From assembly GCA_029239635.1 (NCBI GenBank), contig JARBUN010000012.1, positions 1-33,568 on the forward strand: DNA of 33,568 nt, given 5' to 3'. The position numbers were made by a program, and so were the translations under genes. The notes under the pieces were generated by a model. The model had not been told where the DNA came from. It saw only the letters and a list, made by a program, of their open reading frames with translations, and made no database searches. Source of the stretch: Microbacterium sp. GTDB lineage: Bacteria > Actinomycetota > Actinomycetes > Actinomycetales > Microbacteriaceae. Of this stretch, positions 1 to 12,232 are shown one piece after another (within the stretch, counting starts at the first letter, position 1; each line of letters starts with the position of its first letter).

Positions 1-1
1 C

Positions 2-1016
2 TTCGGCCGCATCTTCTACAACCAGGCGCGCATGTCGCGCGACGGCATCCCGCAGATCGCCGCCGTGCTCGGCTCGTCGACCGCGGGCGGCGCGTACGTC
101 CCGGCGATGAGCGACGAGACCGTGATCGTGCGGAACCAGGGCACGATCTTCCTCGGCGGACCGCCCCTCGTGAAAGCCGCGACCGGAGAGGTCGTCACCG
201 CCGAAGACCTGGGCGGCGGCGTCGTGCACACGCGCGTCTCGGGCGTCGCCGACCATCTCGCCGAGGACGACGAGCACGCGTTGGGCATCGTGCGCGACAT
301 CGTGGCGACGTTCCCTCCCGCCGAACAGCGGATGCCAGAGCCCGCCGCCGAACCCGAGAACGACCCGCGAGAGCTCGAGGACCTCGTCCCCGTCGAGCTC
401 ACCACCCCCTACGACGCGCGCGAGATCCTCACGCGGATCGTCGACGCCGGCAGCATCCACGAGTTCAAACGCGAGTACGGCGAGACGCTCGTCACGGCGT
501 TCGCCCGGATCGAGGGGCATCGCGTCGGCATCGTCGTGAACAACGGCGTCCTCTTCGGCGAATCGGCGCTCAAGGGTGCGCACTTCATCGAGCTCTGCGA
601 CCAGCGCGGCATCCCCCTGGTCTTCCTGCAGAACATCACCGGCTTCATGGTCGGCCGCGAGTACGAGTCGGGACTCGATGTGCGGACGCGCGTACTCACC
701 GCGCTTCCTCTGGCTCTGGCCCGGCGCACGCGTCTCGGTCATGGGCGGGCCGCAGGCGGCATCCGTCCTCTCCACCGTCCGCCGCGATCAGATCGAGGCC
801 GGTGGCGGGGCGTGGTCGGCGGACGAGCAGGCCGCTTTCGAGGCTCCGGTCCGCGAGCAGTACGAGCGGCAGGGGAGCCCCTACTACTCGACCGCGCGGC
901 TGTGGGACGACGGGATCATCGAGCCGTCCGAGACCCGCGACGTCCTCGCCCTCGCCCTCGATGTCGTCACCCGTTCTCCCCTCGACGCGCCGGGCTACGG
1001 CGTCTTCCGGATGTGA
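2..1016 (+). pseudogene. accD1: Acyl-CoA carboxylase beta subunit (carboxyltransferase), 5'-truncated by the window and internally frameshifted
   Basis: This is the carboxyltransferase subunit of a biotin-dependent acyl-CoA carboxylase. By neighbourhood it is the 3-methylcrotonyl-CoA type (leucine degradation, AccD1-like). The reading frame is open from base 2 and shows family blocks: [37 protein letters not shown], then the C-terminal lobe up to [15 protein letters not shown] at about 673. At 671-676 the frame breaks. The family continues in the next frame with [13 protein letters not shown] to the stop at 1014-1016. Compared with homologues, about 34 codons are missing (GIAKHG... to ...GGSFGAGNY), including the glycine loop that forms the second oxyanion hole. 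The missing length is not a multiple of three. Even with frame suppression the enzyme should be inactive. The alternative is a sequencing or assembly error. The stop lies 5 nt before accA1. Confidence 0.85.
668..683 (+). other. Deletion junction inside accD1
   Basis: Upstream of about 672 the protein reads in frame 2 (…REYESG). From 675 onward the conserved family sequence reads in frame 3 (SMCGRAY…). If the parent matched typical AccD1 proteins, about 101 nt were lost here. The frame-2 reading then avoids the normal stop and stays open through 670-1021 into accA1. I see no insertion sequence or residual duplication at the junction. Confidence 0.8.
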
Positions 1017-1021
1017 CCCGC

Positions 1022-3201
<2,180 letters not shown>

Positions 3202-3205
<4 letters not shown>

Positions 3206-3696
3206 GCGGCATCCGGATCATTCAGAGAGGTCTGTACTTCGACGAGCTCGAGGAGGGCGCGACTTACGTGCACCGTCCGGGCCGCACCGTCACCGAGGCC
3301 GACAACGTACTGTTCACGACCCTCACGATGAACACGCAGTCCCTGCACCTGGATGCCGCGTGGTCGGCCTCGACCGAGTTCGGTGAGCGCCTGGTGAACA
3401 GCATGTTCACCCTGTCGACGATGGTCGGGCTCTCGGTCGCGCAGCTCACCCAGGGCACGATCGTCGCGAACCTCGGCTTCACCGACGTGCGCTTCCCCGC
3501 GCCGGTGCGGGTCGGTGACACGCTGTATGCCGAGACGGTGGTCGCGGGCAAGCGCACGTCGGCCTCCCGTCCGGGGCAGGGGATCGCGGATTTCGCCCAC
3601 ACGATGCGCAACCAGAAGGGAGTGGTGGTCGCCGAAGCGCGACGCTCGACGCTCATGCTCATCACCCCCGACCCGCACCCGGAGGAGACGCCCTGA
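3202..3696 (+). CDS. MaoC-family hot-dog hydratase
   Basis: A 164-residue MaoC-type enoyl-CoA hydratase. The likely catalytic pair of the hydratase-2 motif is Asp34 (TVTEADN) and His49 (QSLHLD), followed by the glycine-rich hot-dog helix ([14 protein letters not shown]) and the strand [20 protein letters not shown]. The GTG start at 3202 overlaps the accA1 stop, and the stop overlaps the next ATG as ATGA. The order carboxylase–MaoC–CitE matches Mycobacterium tuberculosis Rv2501c–Rv2499c–Rv2498c, where the MaoC protein hydrates itaconyl-CoA/methylglutaconyl-type CoA esters. By synteny I infer hydration of 3-methylglutaconyl-CoA or itaconyl-CoA. The substrate is not proven by sequence. Confidence 0.88.
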
Positions 3697-4481
3697 TGCA
3701 CGGTCCCGCCCTGTTGTTCTGCCCCGCCGACCGTCCCGATCGGTACGCCAAAGCGGCCGCGGCGGCCGACACCGTGATCCTCGACCTCGAGGATGCCGTC
3801 GCCCCCGCCGACAAACCCCGCGCGCGGGAGGCGCTCATCGCGAGCGCTCTCGACCCGGAGCGGGTGATCGTGCGGGTGAATCCCGCCGGGACGCCCGCGC
3901 ACGCCCTCGACCTCGCGGCCGTCCGGGCGAGCGGCTACACGACCGTGATGCTCGCGAAGGCCGAGTCCGCCGCCGCCGTCGACGCGACGCCGGACCTGCG
4001 CGTGCTCGCCCTGTGCGAGACCGCGCGGGGAGTGCTGAACGCCGCCGAGATCGCGGCGCACCCCGGCACGGCCGGACTGATGTGGGGCGCCGAAGACCTC
4101 ATCGCGAGCATGAACGGTCGATCGAGCCGATTCGCCGACGGGCGGTATCGCGACGTCGCCCGCACGGCTCGCGCGAACGTGCTGCTCGCCGCGCGCGCCC
4201 ACGGCAAGGAGGCGATCGACGCGGTGCATCTCGACATCGCCGACCTCGACGGCCTCCGGACGGAGTGCGAGGATGCCGCCGCCTCCGGCTTCACCGCCAC
4301 GGCGTGCATCCACCCGACGCAGGTGGCGACGATCCGCGCGGCCTACGCGAGCACCGACACCGAGCGCGAGTGGGCGCGTGCGGTCCTCGCCGAGGCCGAG
4401 GGGCAGCCCGGGGTCTTCCGCTTCCGCGGGCGCATGATCGACGAGCCCGTGCTGCGTCAGGCGCGCGAGATCCTCCGATGA
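3696..4481 (+). CDS. citE: HpcH/HpaI-CitE family CoA-ester lyase
   Basis: A 261-residue TIM-barrel lyase of the CitE-like family. Seen: the N-terminal strand LLFCPADRPDRY, the metal/CoA site block VILDLEDAVAP, the arginine strand VIVRVNP, MLAKAES, the glutamate strand LCETARGVLN and the acidic metal ligand in MWGAEDL, then CIHPTQVATI near the C-terminus. Family members cleave citryl-, malyl-, citramalyl- or HMG-type CoA thioesters with Mg2+. The syntenic M. tuberculosis protein Rv2498c acts on (R)-HMG-CoA and citramalyl-CoA in leucine and itaconate breakdown, and this is the most likely role here. ATGA overlaps at both ends show tight coupling with the MaoC gene and the TetR gene. Confidence 0.9.
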   Translation: MHGPALLFCPADRPDRYAKAAAAADTVILDLEDAVAPADKPRAREALIASALDPERVIVRVNPAGTPAHALDLAAVRASGYTTVMLAKAESAAAVDATPDLRVLALCETARGVLNAAEIAAHPGTAGLMWGAEDLIASMNGRSSRFADGRYRDVARTARANVLLAARAHGKEAIDAVHLDIADLDGLRTECEDAAASGFTATACIHPTQVATIRAAYASTDTEREWARAVLAEAEGQPGVFRFRGRMIDEPVLRQAREILR

Positions 4482-5062
4482 CGGCGACCTGGAGGGCGAC
4501 CCAGAAGGCCAACCGCCGAGCCTCTCTGATGCGGTCGGCGGCGGCCCTGTTCGCCGCGCGCGGCTTCGCGGCCGTGTCGACGGTGGAGCTCGGCGAGGCC
4601 GTGGGCATGAGCGGTCCCGCGCTGTACAACTACTTCCCGAGCAAGGAGGCCTTGCTGGCCGAACTGCTGGTCGACGCCAGCGAGCGCCTGCTCGAGGGAG
4701 GGCACGCCCTCGTCTCCGAGGCGGGGACCCCCGACGAGGTGCTGTCGCGGCTCGTGCGCTTCCACCTCGACTTCGCGACCGCCGACCCCGACACGATCCG
4801 CCTCCAAGACCGCGAGCTGGCCCAGCTCCCCGCCGACGCGAACCACCGCGTGCGGAGCCTGCAGCGCCAGTACGTGCAGGAGTGGGATGCCGTCCTGGCA
4901 TCCGTCCGTCCCGATCTCGATGCCGCCGAGCGCCAGACGCGCCTCCTCGGCACCTTCGGCCTGCTCAACTCGACTCCGCACAGCGCCGATTCGACCGGCG
5001 ACCGTGCGGCCGAGATCCTCGCCGCGATGGCGCTGCGCGCGCTGGTGGGACCGGCCGTCTGA
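4478..5062 (+). CDS. TetR-family transcriptional regulator
   Basis: This 194-residue protein has an N-terminal TetR helix-turn-helix at about 12-58 (LMRSAAALFAARGFAAVSTV, then VGMSGPALYNYFPSKEALL) and an all-helical ligand domain after it. Its ATG overlaps the citE stop by 4 nt, so it is the last gene of the leucine-degradation-type operon. It is therefore probably an autoregulatory repressor of that operon, sensing an acyl-CoA intermediate. The effector is inferred from position only. It converges on the Nudix gene with a gap of 22 nt and no clear terminator hairpin between them. Confidence 0.92.
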   Translation: MTATWRATQKANRRASLMRSAAALFAARGFAAVSTVELGEAVGMSGPALYNYFPSKEALLAELLVDASERLLEGGHALVSEAGTPDEVLSRLVRFHLDFATADPDTIRLQDRELAQLPADANHRVRSLQRQYVQEWDAVLASVRPDLDAAERQTRLLGTFGLLNSTPHSADSTGDRAAEILAAMALRALVGPAV

Positions 5063-5084
5063 CCCGACGTGACGGTCCGCGCGG

Positions 5085-5492
5085 TCACTCCGGCAAGAAG
5101 TACTCCCGCGCGAGCGGGGCGATCTCGATCCCGGATGCCGTCGCGGCGGTGACCCAGCGAAGTTCCACGATCTCGGCATCCCGGACCGGCCGTTGGTCGC
5201 CGATGTCGACACGGAAGACGTCCGCGACCACCTCGAAGCCGGGCTCGTTGGCCGCCGCGGCGGCGAACTCTCCGAGCGGCTCGAGGGCGGCGGGGTCGAC
5301 GTCGAGGCGGATCTCCTCGGCGAGCTCACGGGCGAGGGTCTCGGCCGGCGTCTCCCCGGCCTCCGGCTTCCCGCCGGGCTGCATGAACGCGGTGGTGCCG
5401 GCCTTGCGCACGAGCAGCAGACGTCCGTCCGCGTCGGTGATGACCGCCGCCGAGACGCGGATCCGGCGCGGGGTCGAGGCATCCTGTCGCAC
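5085..5492 (-). CDS. Nudix hydrolase
   Basis: A 135-residue Nudix-fold pyrophosphohydrolase. The Nudix box is visible as GGKPEAGETPAETLARELAEE, giving the Mg2+-binding G-x5-E-x7-RE-L-x-EE core. The conserved glycine two positions after EE is replaced by arginine (EEIRL), a mild departure from consensus. The strand before it (LLLVRKAGTTAFMQPGGK) is typical of MutT-like proteins. The substrate cannot be read from sequence. The GTG start at 5492 has no Shine-Dalgarno but lies exactly 6 nt downstream of a TAGCGT hexamer, suggesting a leaderless transcript. Confidence 0.9.
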   Translation of the reverse strand: MRQDASTPRRIRVSAAVITDADGRLLLVRKAGTTAFMQPGGKPEAGETPAETLARELAEEIRLDVDPAALEPLGEFAAAAANEPGFEVVADVFRVDIGDQRPVRDAEIVELRWVTAATASGIEIAPLAREYFLPE

Positions 5493-5498
5493 CCCCGC

Positions 5499-5504
5499 AC
5501 GCTA
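5499..5504 (-). promoter_or_regulatory. -10 hexamer TAGCGT, probable leaderless promoter of the Nudix gene
   Basis: TAGCGT on the minus strand fits the actinobacterial TANNNT -10 pattern and is followed by 6 nt and then the GTG start. The spacing places transcription initiation at or next to the start codon. The -35 region is weak. Confidence 0.5.
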
Positions 5505-5535
5505 ACACCCGCGCGGCCCCCCCCCCGCGAAAGCA

Positions 5536-5595
5536 TCGAGTGTCCCAGACACGCCGCAACCGCACGGGCGGAAACGGCGTGTCCTGGACACTCGA
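5536..5595. repeat. Nested-palindrome intergenic element, copy 1
   Basis: Two arms of about 21 bp (5536-5556 and 5575-5595) are inverted repeats with two mismatches and an 18-nt loop ending in GAAA. Each arm is itself a small dyad: GTGTC-CCA-GACAC on the left and GTGTCC-T-GGACAC on the right. The element lies between the 3' end of the ABC permease gene and the Nudix gene, both on the minus strand. It has no poly-T run, so it is not a classical terminator. A second copy is at 7790-7847. Confidence 0.85.
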
Positions 5596-5617
5596 CGGGA
5601 GGGGCAGCGGCGCGGGC

Positions 5618-6952
5618 TCACACGGCGCCGCGGCGGATCCCCGTCACGATCGGACGCGTCGACGCCAGCGCAGCGGCGACCAGCGCGAAGCCCGCGACGA
5701 ACGTCAGGGCGATCGTCGCCACCGAGAGCGGGGCCACGAGCAGACTGATCCCCACGATGGGAAACGACAGCACGCCGCCCAGCGCAGCGCCGCCGATCGC
5801 CGCCCAGCGCAGGGGGACCATGACCGTGAGGCGACGGGCGCGTCGGAGTTCGGCATCCGGGATGCCGAGACGGTCGAGGCCCACGATCAGGTCGCGCTCC
5901 TCGAGCACCGACGCCGCCTGCGTCACCCCGACCGCGCACGCGAGGAGCACGAAGGCGATGCCGAGGGTGAGGAGCACGCCCGTGCGGATGTCGGCCATGA
6001 GCGTCCCCTCGGCGCCTTCGGCCGCGTCGGCGATCGCGAGACCGCAGCCGGCGACCACCGCGATGAACGACACCAGCGCCATGCCCGAGACCCGGCGCCA
6101 CGAGGGGCCGGCGTGGGCGGCGAGCTCTCGACCGGCGACGAGCTGAGCCGCTCCCCGGGCGTGCCGGGCCATCGCCCGCCCCCGCGCGGCGACGATCGGT
6201 GCACCCACGAGGTTCAGCAGGGCCATGCCGCCGGCGAACACCCCGAGCAGCACCGCGAGGGCGATCGCGGGCCCGAGGAGCTCGCCGACCACGGCGAAGT
6301 TCGCGATGAGCAGCGCGACGGCGGCGATCACGACGAGGCCGATGATCAGCGCCGCGCGCCGCGAGGGCGGGGCGGCGCTCCGCGTCCGCACGCCCAGCGG
6401 GGTGACGGTGACCTTCCGGAGGCTCGCGGCCGCGCTGACCGCGGCGATCACGACCACGCCCACCAGCACACCCGCTCCCAACAGGGGGTCGATCGCGACC
6501 GATGCCATCCCGACGGGACCGCCGAAGAACGGCAGCAGCCCGACGAGCGGCAGGAGCGCGACGTACAGGGCGACGCCCACGACCGCACCCGCGGCGGCGA
6601 CCGACGTCGCCTCGAGCACGGTGAGCGCCCAGATCTCCCGCCCGCTCGCGCCGAGCAGGCGCAGAGTCGCGAGACGGTCGTTGCGCCGGCGGCTCGACAG
6701 CCGGGCGGCTGCGGCTCCCAGGGTGACGAGCGGAACCGCGAGCAGCAGCAGAGCGAGGGAGGCCAGGATGCCGTAGAACCCGTCGCCCGTGTCCTGAGCG
6801 CGGGGATCCACGAGGAACATGTGCGCGCCGCCGGCGACGACGAGGAGGAGAGCCGTGGTCACGGCGAAGGCGACGGCGGGGAGGACGATCGCGGCGCGAC
6901 CCTGACGGCTGGGCCGCGACAGCAGGCGCGCGAGGGGGAGCACGGTGCTCAT
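5618..6952 (-). CDS. ABC transporter permease, FtsX/MacB type
   Basis: A 444-residue integral membrane protein with many hydrophobic segments (for example VLPAVAFAVTTALLLVVAGG, ILASLALLLLAVPLVTLG, AALIIGLVVIAAVALLI, VSFIAVVAGCGLAIA, LLTLGIAFVLLACAVG and a final pair near 390-440). The segment RRRNDRLATLRLLGASGREIWALTVLEA is the FtsX-domain coupling region, and a second one, LEERDLIVGLDRLGIPDAELRRARRLTV, lies near the end. The protein thus looks like a two-FtsX-domain permease. It overlaps the ATPase stop by 4 nt and should form an exporter with it. The substrate is unknown. Members of this family export peptides or lipids or act as mechanotransmitters. Confidence 0.9.
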   Translation of the reverse strand: MSTVLPLARLLSRPSRQGRAAIVLPAVAFAVTTALLLVVAGGAHMFLVDPRAQDTGDGFYGILASLALLLLAVPLVTLGAAAARLSSRRRNDRLATLRLLGASGREIWALTVLEATSVAAAGAVVGVALYVALLPLVGLLPFFGGPVGMASVAIDPLLGAGVLVGVVVIAAVSAAASLRKVTVTPLGVRTRSAAPPSRRAALIIGLVVIAAVALLIANFAVVGELLGPAIALAVLLGVFAGGMALLNLVGAPIVAARGRAMARHARGAAQLVAGRELAAHAGPSWRRVSGMALVSFIAVVAGCGLAIADAAEGAEGTLMADIRTGVLLTLGIAFVLLACAVGVTQAASVLEERDLIVGLDRLGIPDAELRRARRLTVMVPLRWAAIGGAALGGVLSFPIVGISLLVAPLSVATIALTFVAGFALVAAALASTRPIVTGIRRGAV

Positions 6953-7665
6953 CGCGTGGCCTCCAGAGGGGTCGCCGCGGTGTCGTCGATCACGCGACCG
7001 TCGCGCAGACGCACGATGCGCGAGCATCGGCGGGCGACCTCGGCATCGTGCGTGACCATGACGAGCGTCCGCCCCTGGCCCGTGGTGGCGTGCAGGAGCG
7101 CGCTGAGGACGTCCGCCGAGGTGGCCGAATCCAGCGCACCGGTGGGCTCGTCGGCGAAGACGACCGGCGCGCCCGTGACCTGCGCGCGGGCGATCGCGAC
7201 GCGCTGCGCCTGTCCGCCCGACAGCTGGCCGATGCGGCGGGTCTCCATCCCCGCGAGACCGAGGGCGGCGAGCCATCCCGCGGCATGACGCTCGGCATCC
7301 GGTCGTCTCATCCCGGTGAGCAGCAGCGGCAGGGCCGCGTTCTCGACCGCGGTGAGCTCGGGCAGCAGCAGGTGCTCCTGGAAGACGAACCCGAGAAGGG
7401 TGCGGCGGACACGCGCCCGCTCGCTCTCGCTGAGACCGACGAGCTCGGTCGGCTCCGCGCCCGGGGGCGAGAGCACGACGGAGCCGGAGTCGGGAGCGAT
7501 CACGGCCGCGAGGGTGTGCAGCAGCGTGGTCTTGCCGGAGCCCGAGGCGCCCATGACGGCGACGGATTCGCCGGCGCGGATGGTCAGGGACACGGTGTCG
7601 AGCGCCGCCAGGGCGCCGTAGCGCTTGACGAGACCCGCAGCGGTGAGGACGGGGGAGGAAGTCAT
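6949..7665 (-). CDS. ABC transporter ATP-binding protein, MacB/LolD type
   Basis: A 238-residue ATPase with Walker A GASGSGKTTL, Q-loop FVFQEHLLLPELT, signature LSGGQAQRVAIARA, Walker B VVFADEPTGALDS and H-loop VMVTHD, in the order and spacing of LolD/MacB exporters that pair with FtsX permeases. The ATG at 7665 is chosen because the protein then starts just before the first strand (LTAAGLVKRYGALAAL). The frame stays open upstream only through the repeat element at 7790-7847, so a longer start there would be an artefact. It overlaps the permease start as ATGA. Confidence 0.94.
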   Translation of the reverse strand: MTSSPVLTAAGLVKRYGALAALDTVSLTIRAGESVAVMGASGSGKTTLLHTLAAVIAPDSGSVVLSPPGAEPTELVGLSESERARVRRTLLGFVFQEHLLLPELTAVENAALPLLLTGMRRPDAERHAAGWLAALGLAGMETRRIGQLSGGQAQRVAIARAQVTGAPVVFADEPTGALDSATSADVLSALLHATTGQGRTLVMVTHDAEVARRCSRIVRLRDGRVIDDTAATPLEATR

Positions 7666-7789
7666 GCTTCCATCCCAGTCGGGCGGGGCGTGCGCGTCGT
7701 CCGCCGCGAGACGTATCCGCCTCCGCCGCGCGAACGATCCCGCGTCGGCCGCCGCCCGCGCTCCGCCCGCCGCGACCCGCGCGGACCCA

Positions 7790-7847
7790 TCGAGTGTCCA
7801 AGACACGCCGCGCTCGCCGCGCGAGAAACGGCGTGTCCTGGACACTC
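7790..7847. repeat. Nested-palindrome intergenic element, copy 2
   Basis: Same design as 5536-5595: left arm 7790-7810, 18-nt loop, right arm 7829-7847, each arm a small GTGTC…GACAC dyad. Flanks are also conserved (CATCGAG before, ACGGGAaGGG after). The element sits 3' of ppsA and upstream of the ABC ATPase. Apart from it, 7666-7887 shows nothing else I can name. Confidence 0.85.
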
Positions 7848-7887
7848 AACGGGAAGGGTCGCCCGGGGGCAGGTCAGTCGCGGCGGG

Positions 7888-10310
<2,423 letters not shown>

Positions 10311-10314
<4 letters not shown>

Positions 10315-11153
10315 GGGGTGGGCCTTTCGTGAGCGCGATCGCGCAGCTTCATCGACTGCAGGATCACGGCGGACATCTCCTCGACGCTCCGGGTCGCGGA
10401 GCTGAGGAACGGAATGCGGTTGCGGCGGTAGAGGTCTTCGGCCCGGCGGATCTCGAGGGTGCACTGGGCGAGGCTGGCGTACGTCGACTGCGGGCGGCGC
10501 TCGTGCCGCACCTGGCTGAGGCGCAGGGCGGTGGTCGTCAGCCCGAAGCAACGGTCGGCGTGCGGCGCGACGATGCGGGGCAGACCGTCGGCGGGGAAGT
10601 CGTCGTCGGTGAGGGGGTGGTTCGCGACGAGCAGGCCGTAGTGCAGGGCGAGGTACATGGTCGTCGGGGTCTTGCCGCACCGCGACGGCGCGACGATGAT
10701 CACGTCCGCGGTGTCGAGCGCGCGTCCGCTCTGGCCGTCGTCGTGCTCGATCGCGAACTCGACCGCGCGCATGCGGGCGAAGTACCGCTCGAGGTCGCCG
10801 AGGCCGTGGTACTGCCCCGAGCGCTGCTCGGCCGGTGTCTCGAGGGCGGCCTCGAGCTCGGTGAGGTGGCCGGCGAGCAGGTCGATCACCACCGCGGCGG
10901 AACCGGCGATCTGAGCCCGGATGCCGGCATCCTTCACTGTGGCGAACACGATCGGCGCGGCCGCGGGCGTCGTGGCGCTCTGCAGCGCCGCGGTCACTCT
11001 CGACACCGGCGTGACGGTCCCGACGAAGGGGATCGTGTGCCGGTCGAAATGGGCGGTGGGGAAGTTCGCGAGCAGCGCGTTCCCGAGGGTCTCGGCGGTG
11101 ATCCCCGTGCTGTCGGACACGAAGAAGACGGCGCGCGTGGCGGCGCTCAGCAC
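10311..11153 (-). CDS. Pyruvate, water dikinase regulatory protein (PSRP, DUF299): ADP-dependent kinase / Pi-dependent phosphorylase
   Basis: A 280-residue member of the PSRP family, which reversibly phosphorylates the threonine near the catalytic histidine of PEP synthase. Diagnostic blocks: [21 protein letters not shown] at the N-terminus and the P-loop-like [18 protein letters not shown] in the middle, followed by KVANHPL-type sequence ([14 protein letters not shown]). It ends [15 protein letters not shown]. Coupling to ppsA (4-nt overlap) fits the pairing, and the Thr-Cys-His target is present in ppsA. The GTG start at 11153 has no visible Shine-Dalgarno. It lies inside a short upstream ORF that begins right after a -10 hexamer, so translation may depend on coupling. 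Confidence 0.94.
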
Positions 11154-11182
11154 GGTGTCGGCGTCGTCGTGGGGTGGGCCAT
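11147..11182 (-). CDS. Candidate 11-codon leader ORF overlapping the PSRP start
   Basis: An ATG exactly 6 nt after a TAGCGT hexamer opens a short [14 protein letters not shown], whose TGA overlaps the GTG start of the PSRP gene (GTGCTGA). The PSRP start lacks a Shine-Dalgarno, so terminating ribosomes could re-initiate there. The peptide is Thr/Pro-rich with no recognised regulatory codon run. It may instead be fortuitous. Confidence 0.35.
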   Translation of the reverse strand: MAHPTTTPTPC

Positions 11183-11188
11183 GCGACG

Positions 11189-11194
11189 ACGCTA
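11189..11194 (-). promoter_or_regulatory. -10 hexamer TAGCGT upstream of the PSRP–ppsA operon
   Basis: The same hexamer and the same 6-nt spacing to an ATG as at the Nudix and E1-alpha genes. This argues for a leaderless promoter driving the leader ORF, PSRP and ppsA. No convincing -35 box. Confidence 0.5.
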
Positions 11195-11301
11195 TGGATT
11201 TCCGAGCAGAGTTCCGGCTTTAGAGGTTCGTAAAAAGAGACGTTCTTGACAGATCGGCAAGCCGCCGCCGCGCGCCACGGTGTCGGCCTATCGACGATCC
11301 G

Positions 11302-11601
11302 TCAGATGAGGTGCGTCAGGGCGTCGTAGACGGCTTCCCGTCGCTCATCGATTGCGCGATTGTTCTCGATGTCGGGCACGCTGCCGTCCATCACGACGAG
11401 GTCATTGACCGAATTCATGCCGCCGAAGGCCGCCAGGCCGCGGGCGGCTGCTTCTCGAACCTCACCCGGGTCGTCGGCGTGACGGAGGTCACCGATGACG
11501 CCGTCGAAGAAGGTCGCGTACCGTTCTTGGCCGACGGTTCTCAGCACCTCGACGAGTGCCGACAGATCCGCCACCGCGGTGTCGACACGTCCCGCCGTCA
11601 T
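11302..11601 (-). CDS. Small cytosolic protein, DUF6966-like; candidate immunity protein of the Rhs operon
   Basis: A 99-residue protein without membrane segment or signal peptide. It is predicted mostly helical and has the motif LAAFGGMNSVNDLVV. The FGGM-(G/N)-S-x-NDLV pattern recalls the small DUF6966 family as I remember it; this is not confirmed. It is the last gene of the minus-strand operon led by the Rhs protein, 9 nt after its neighbour, with a GGTGAGG ribosome site. Small acidic proteins at the 3' end of Rhs loci are often immunity proteins. That is inference from position. Confidence 0.6.
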   Translation of the reverse strand: MTAGRVDTAVADLSALVEVLRTVGQERYATFFDGVIGDLRHADDPGEVREAAARGLAAFGGMNSVNDLVVMDGSVPDIENNRAIDERREAVYDALTHLI

Positions 11602-11610
11602 CGACGGGCC

Positions 11611-12195
11611 TCACCGCTCCTGCAGTGGTCGGGAAGCCTCGGGAATCGGGAGGTCGGGGCGGTACTGCCGGAAGTGCTCGATGAGCTGCGGGTAGCCGAG
11701 CATGATGCCGGTGGCGTAGAACCGGGTCTTCGATCCGGTCTTTCCGAGGATGCCGCCGTAGTTGCTCGTGATGTGCGGGGCGAGGGCCGTGATCTCGGCC
11801 AGGGGGATCTCGCGGGGCGCCGCGACCATCGGGAAGGACCAGATGGTGTCGGGGGTCACCTCGAGGCGCAGGCGGTGCATGCCTCTGGCGAGGAGGACGA
11901 ACAGGATGCCGCCGACAACAGTGGCGATCCCCGCGACTCCCATCGTCGGCGAGGGGGGCGGGGTGGAGGATGCCAACGCGATGATGGCGCCGAGAGCGAT
12001 AGCGGTAATGCCGACGGTGCGGATGAGCACACGTTGCCAACGCCGTGTGGAGACGACGAAGAGCACGTTCTCTTTGGTTGCTCTGTACGTGGCGTTGGAG
12101 GGGGAACGGCGGATGCCGGCCGATACGGAGAGAGTGACGATGGTCATCGCGGCTACGGCGATCCCGACGCTCACCAGAGTGGTGGAGAAGTTCAC
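11611..12195 (-). CDS. Membrane protein with three N-terminal helices and a PH-like C-terminal domain
   Basis: A 194-residue protein not recognised as a named family. Hydrophobic helices lie at about 7-28, 59-80 and 87-106. A soluble C-terminal part follows (LRLEVTPDTIWSFPM…REIPLAEITALAPH…) that reads like a bacterial PH (bPH) domain. The GTG start at 12195 is chosen because of a good AGAGGAAG ribosome site. The frame extends further upstream but without a membrane-protein-like beginning. It is third in the Rhs operon, 37 nt after the 135-residue gene. It could protect against a membrane-acting toxin tip or be an accessory factor; the sequence does not decide. Confidence 0.7.
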   Translation of the reverse strand: MNFSTTLVSVGIAVAAMTIVTLSVSAGIRRSPSNATYRATKENVLFVVSTRRWQRVLIRTVGITAIALGAIIALASSTPPPSPTMGVAGIATVVGGILFVLLARGMHRLRLEVTPDTIWSFPMVAAPREIPLAEITALAPHITSNYGGILGKTGSKTRFYATGIMLGYPQLIEHFRQYRPDLPIPEASRPLQER

Positions 12196-12232
12196 GGTTC
12201 TTCCTCTTTCAGCTGGATTCCCCGAGCATGCC

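Noticed and set aside
5540..7288. 582-codon plus-strand frame starting in the repeat element, antisense to the ABC genes
   Set aside because: Low-complexity Arg/Asp/Glu-rich shadow of the permease and ATPase. Its first codons are just the translated repeat element.
7666..7845. N-terminal extension of the ABC ATPase to a start at 7845
   Set aside because: The added residues are translated repeat element and spacer; the ATPase fold begins right after the ATG at 7665.
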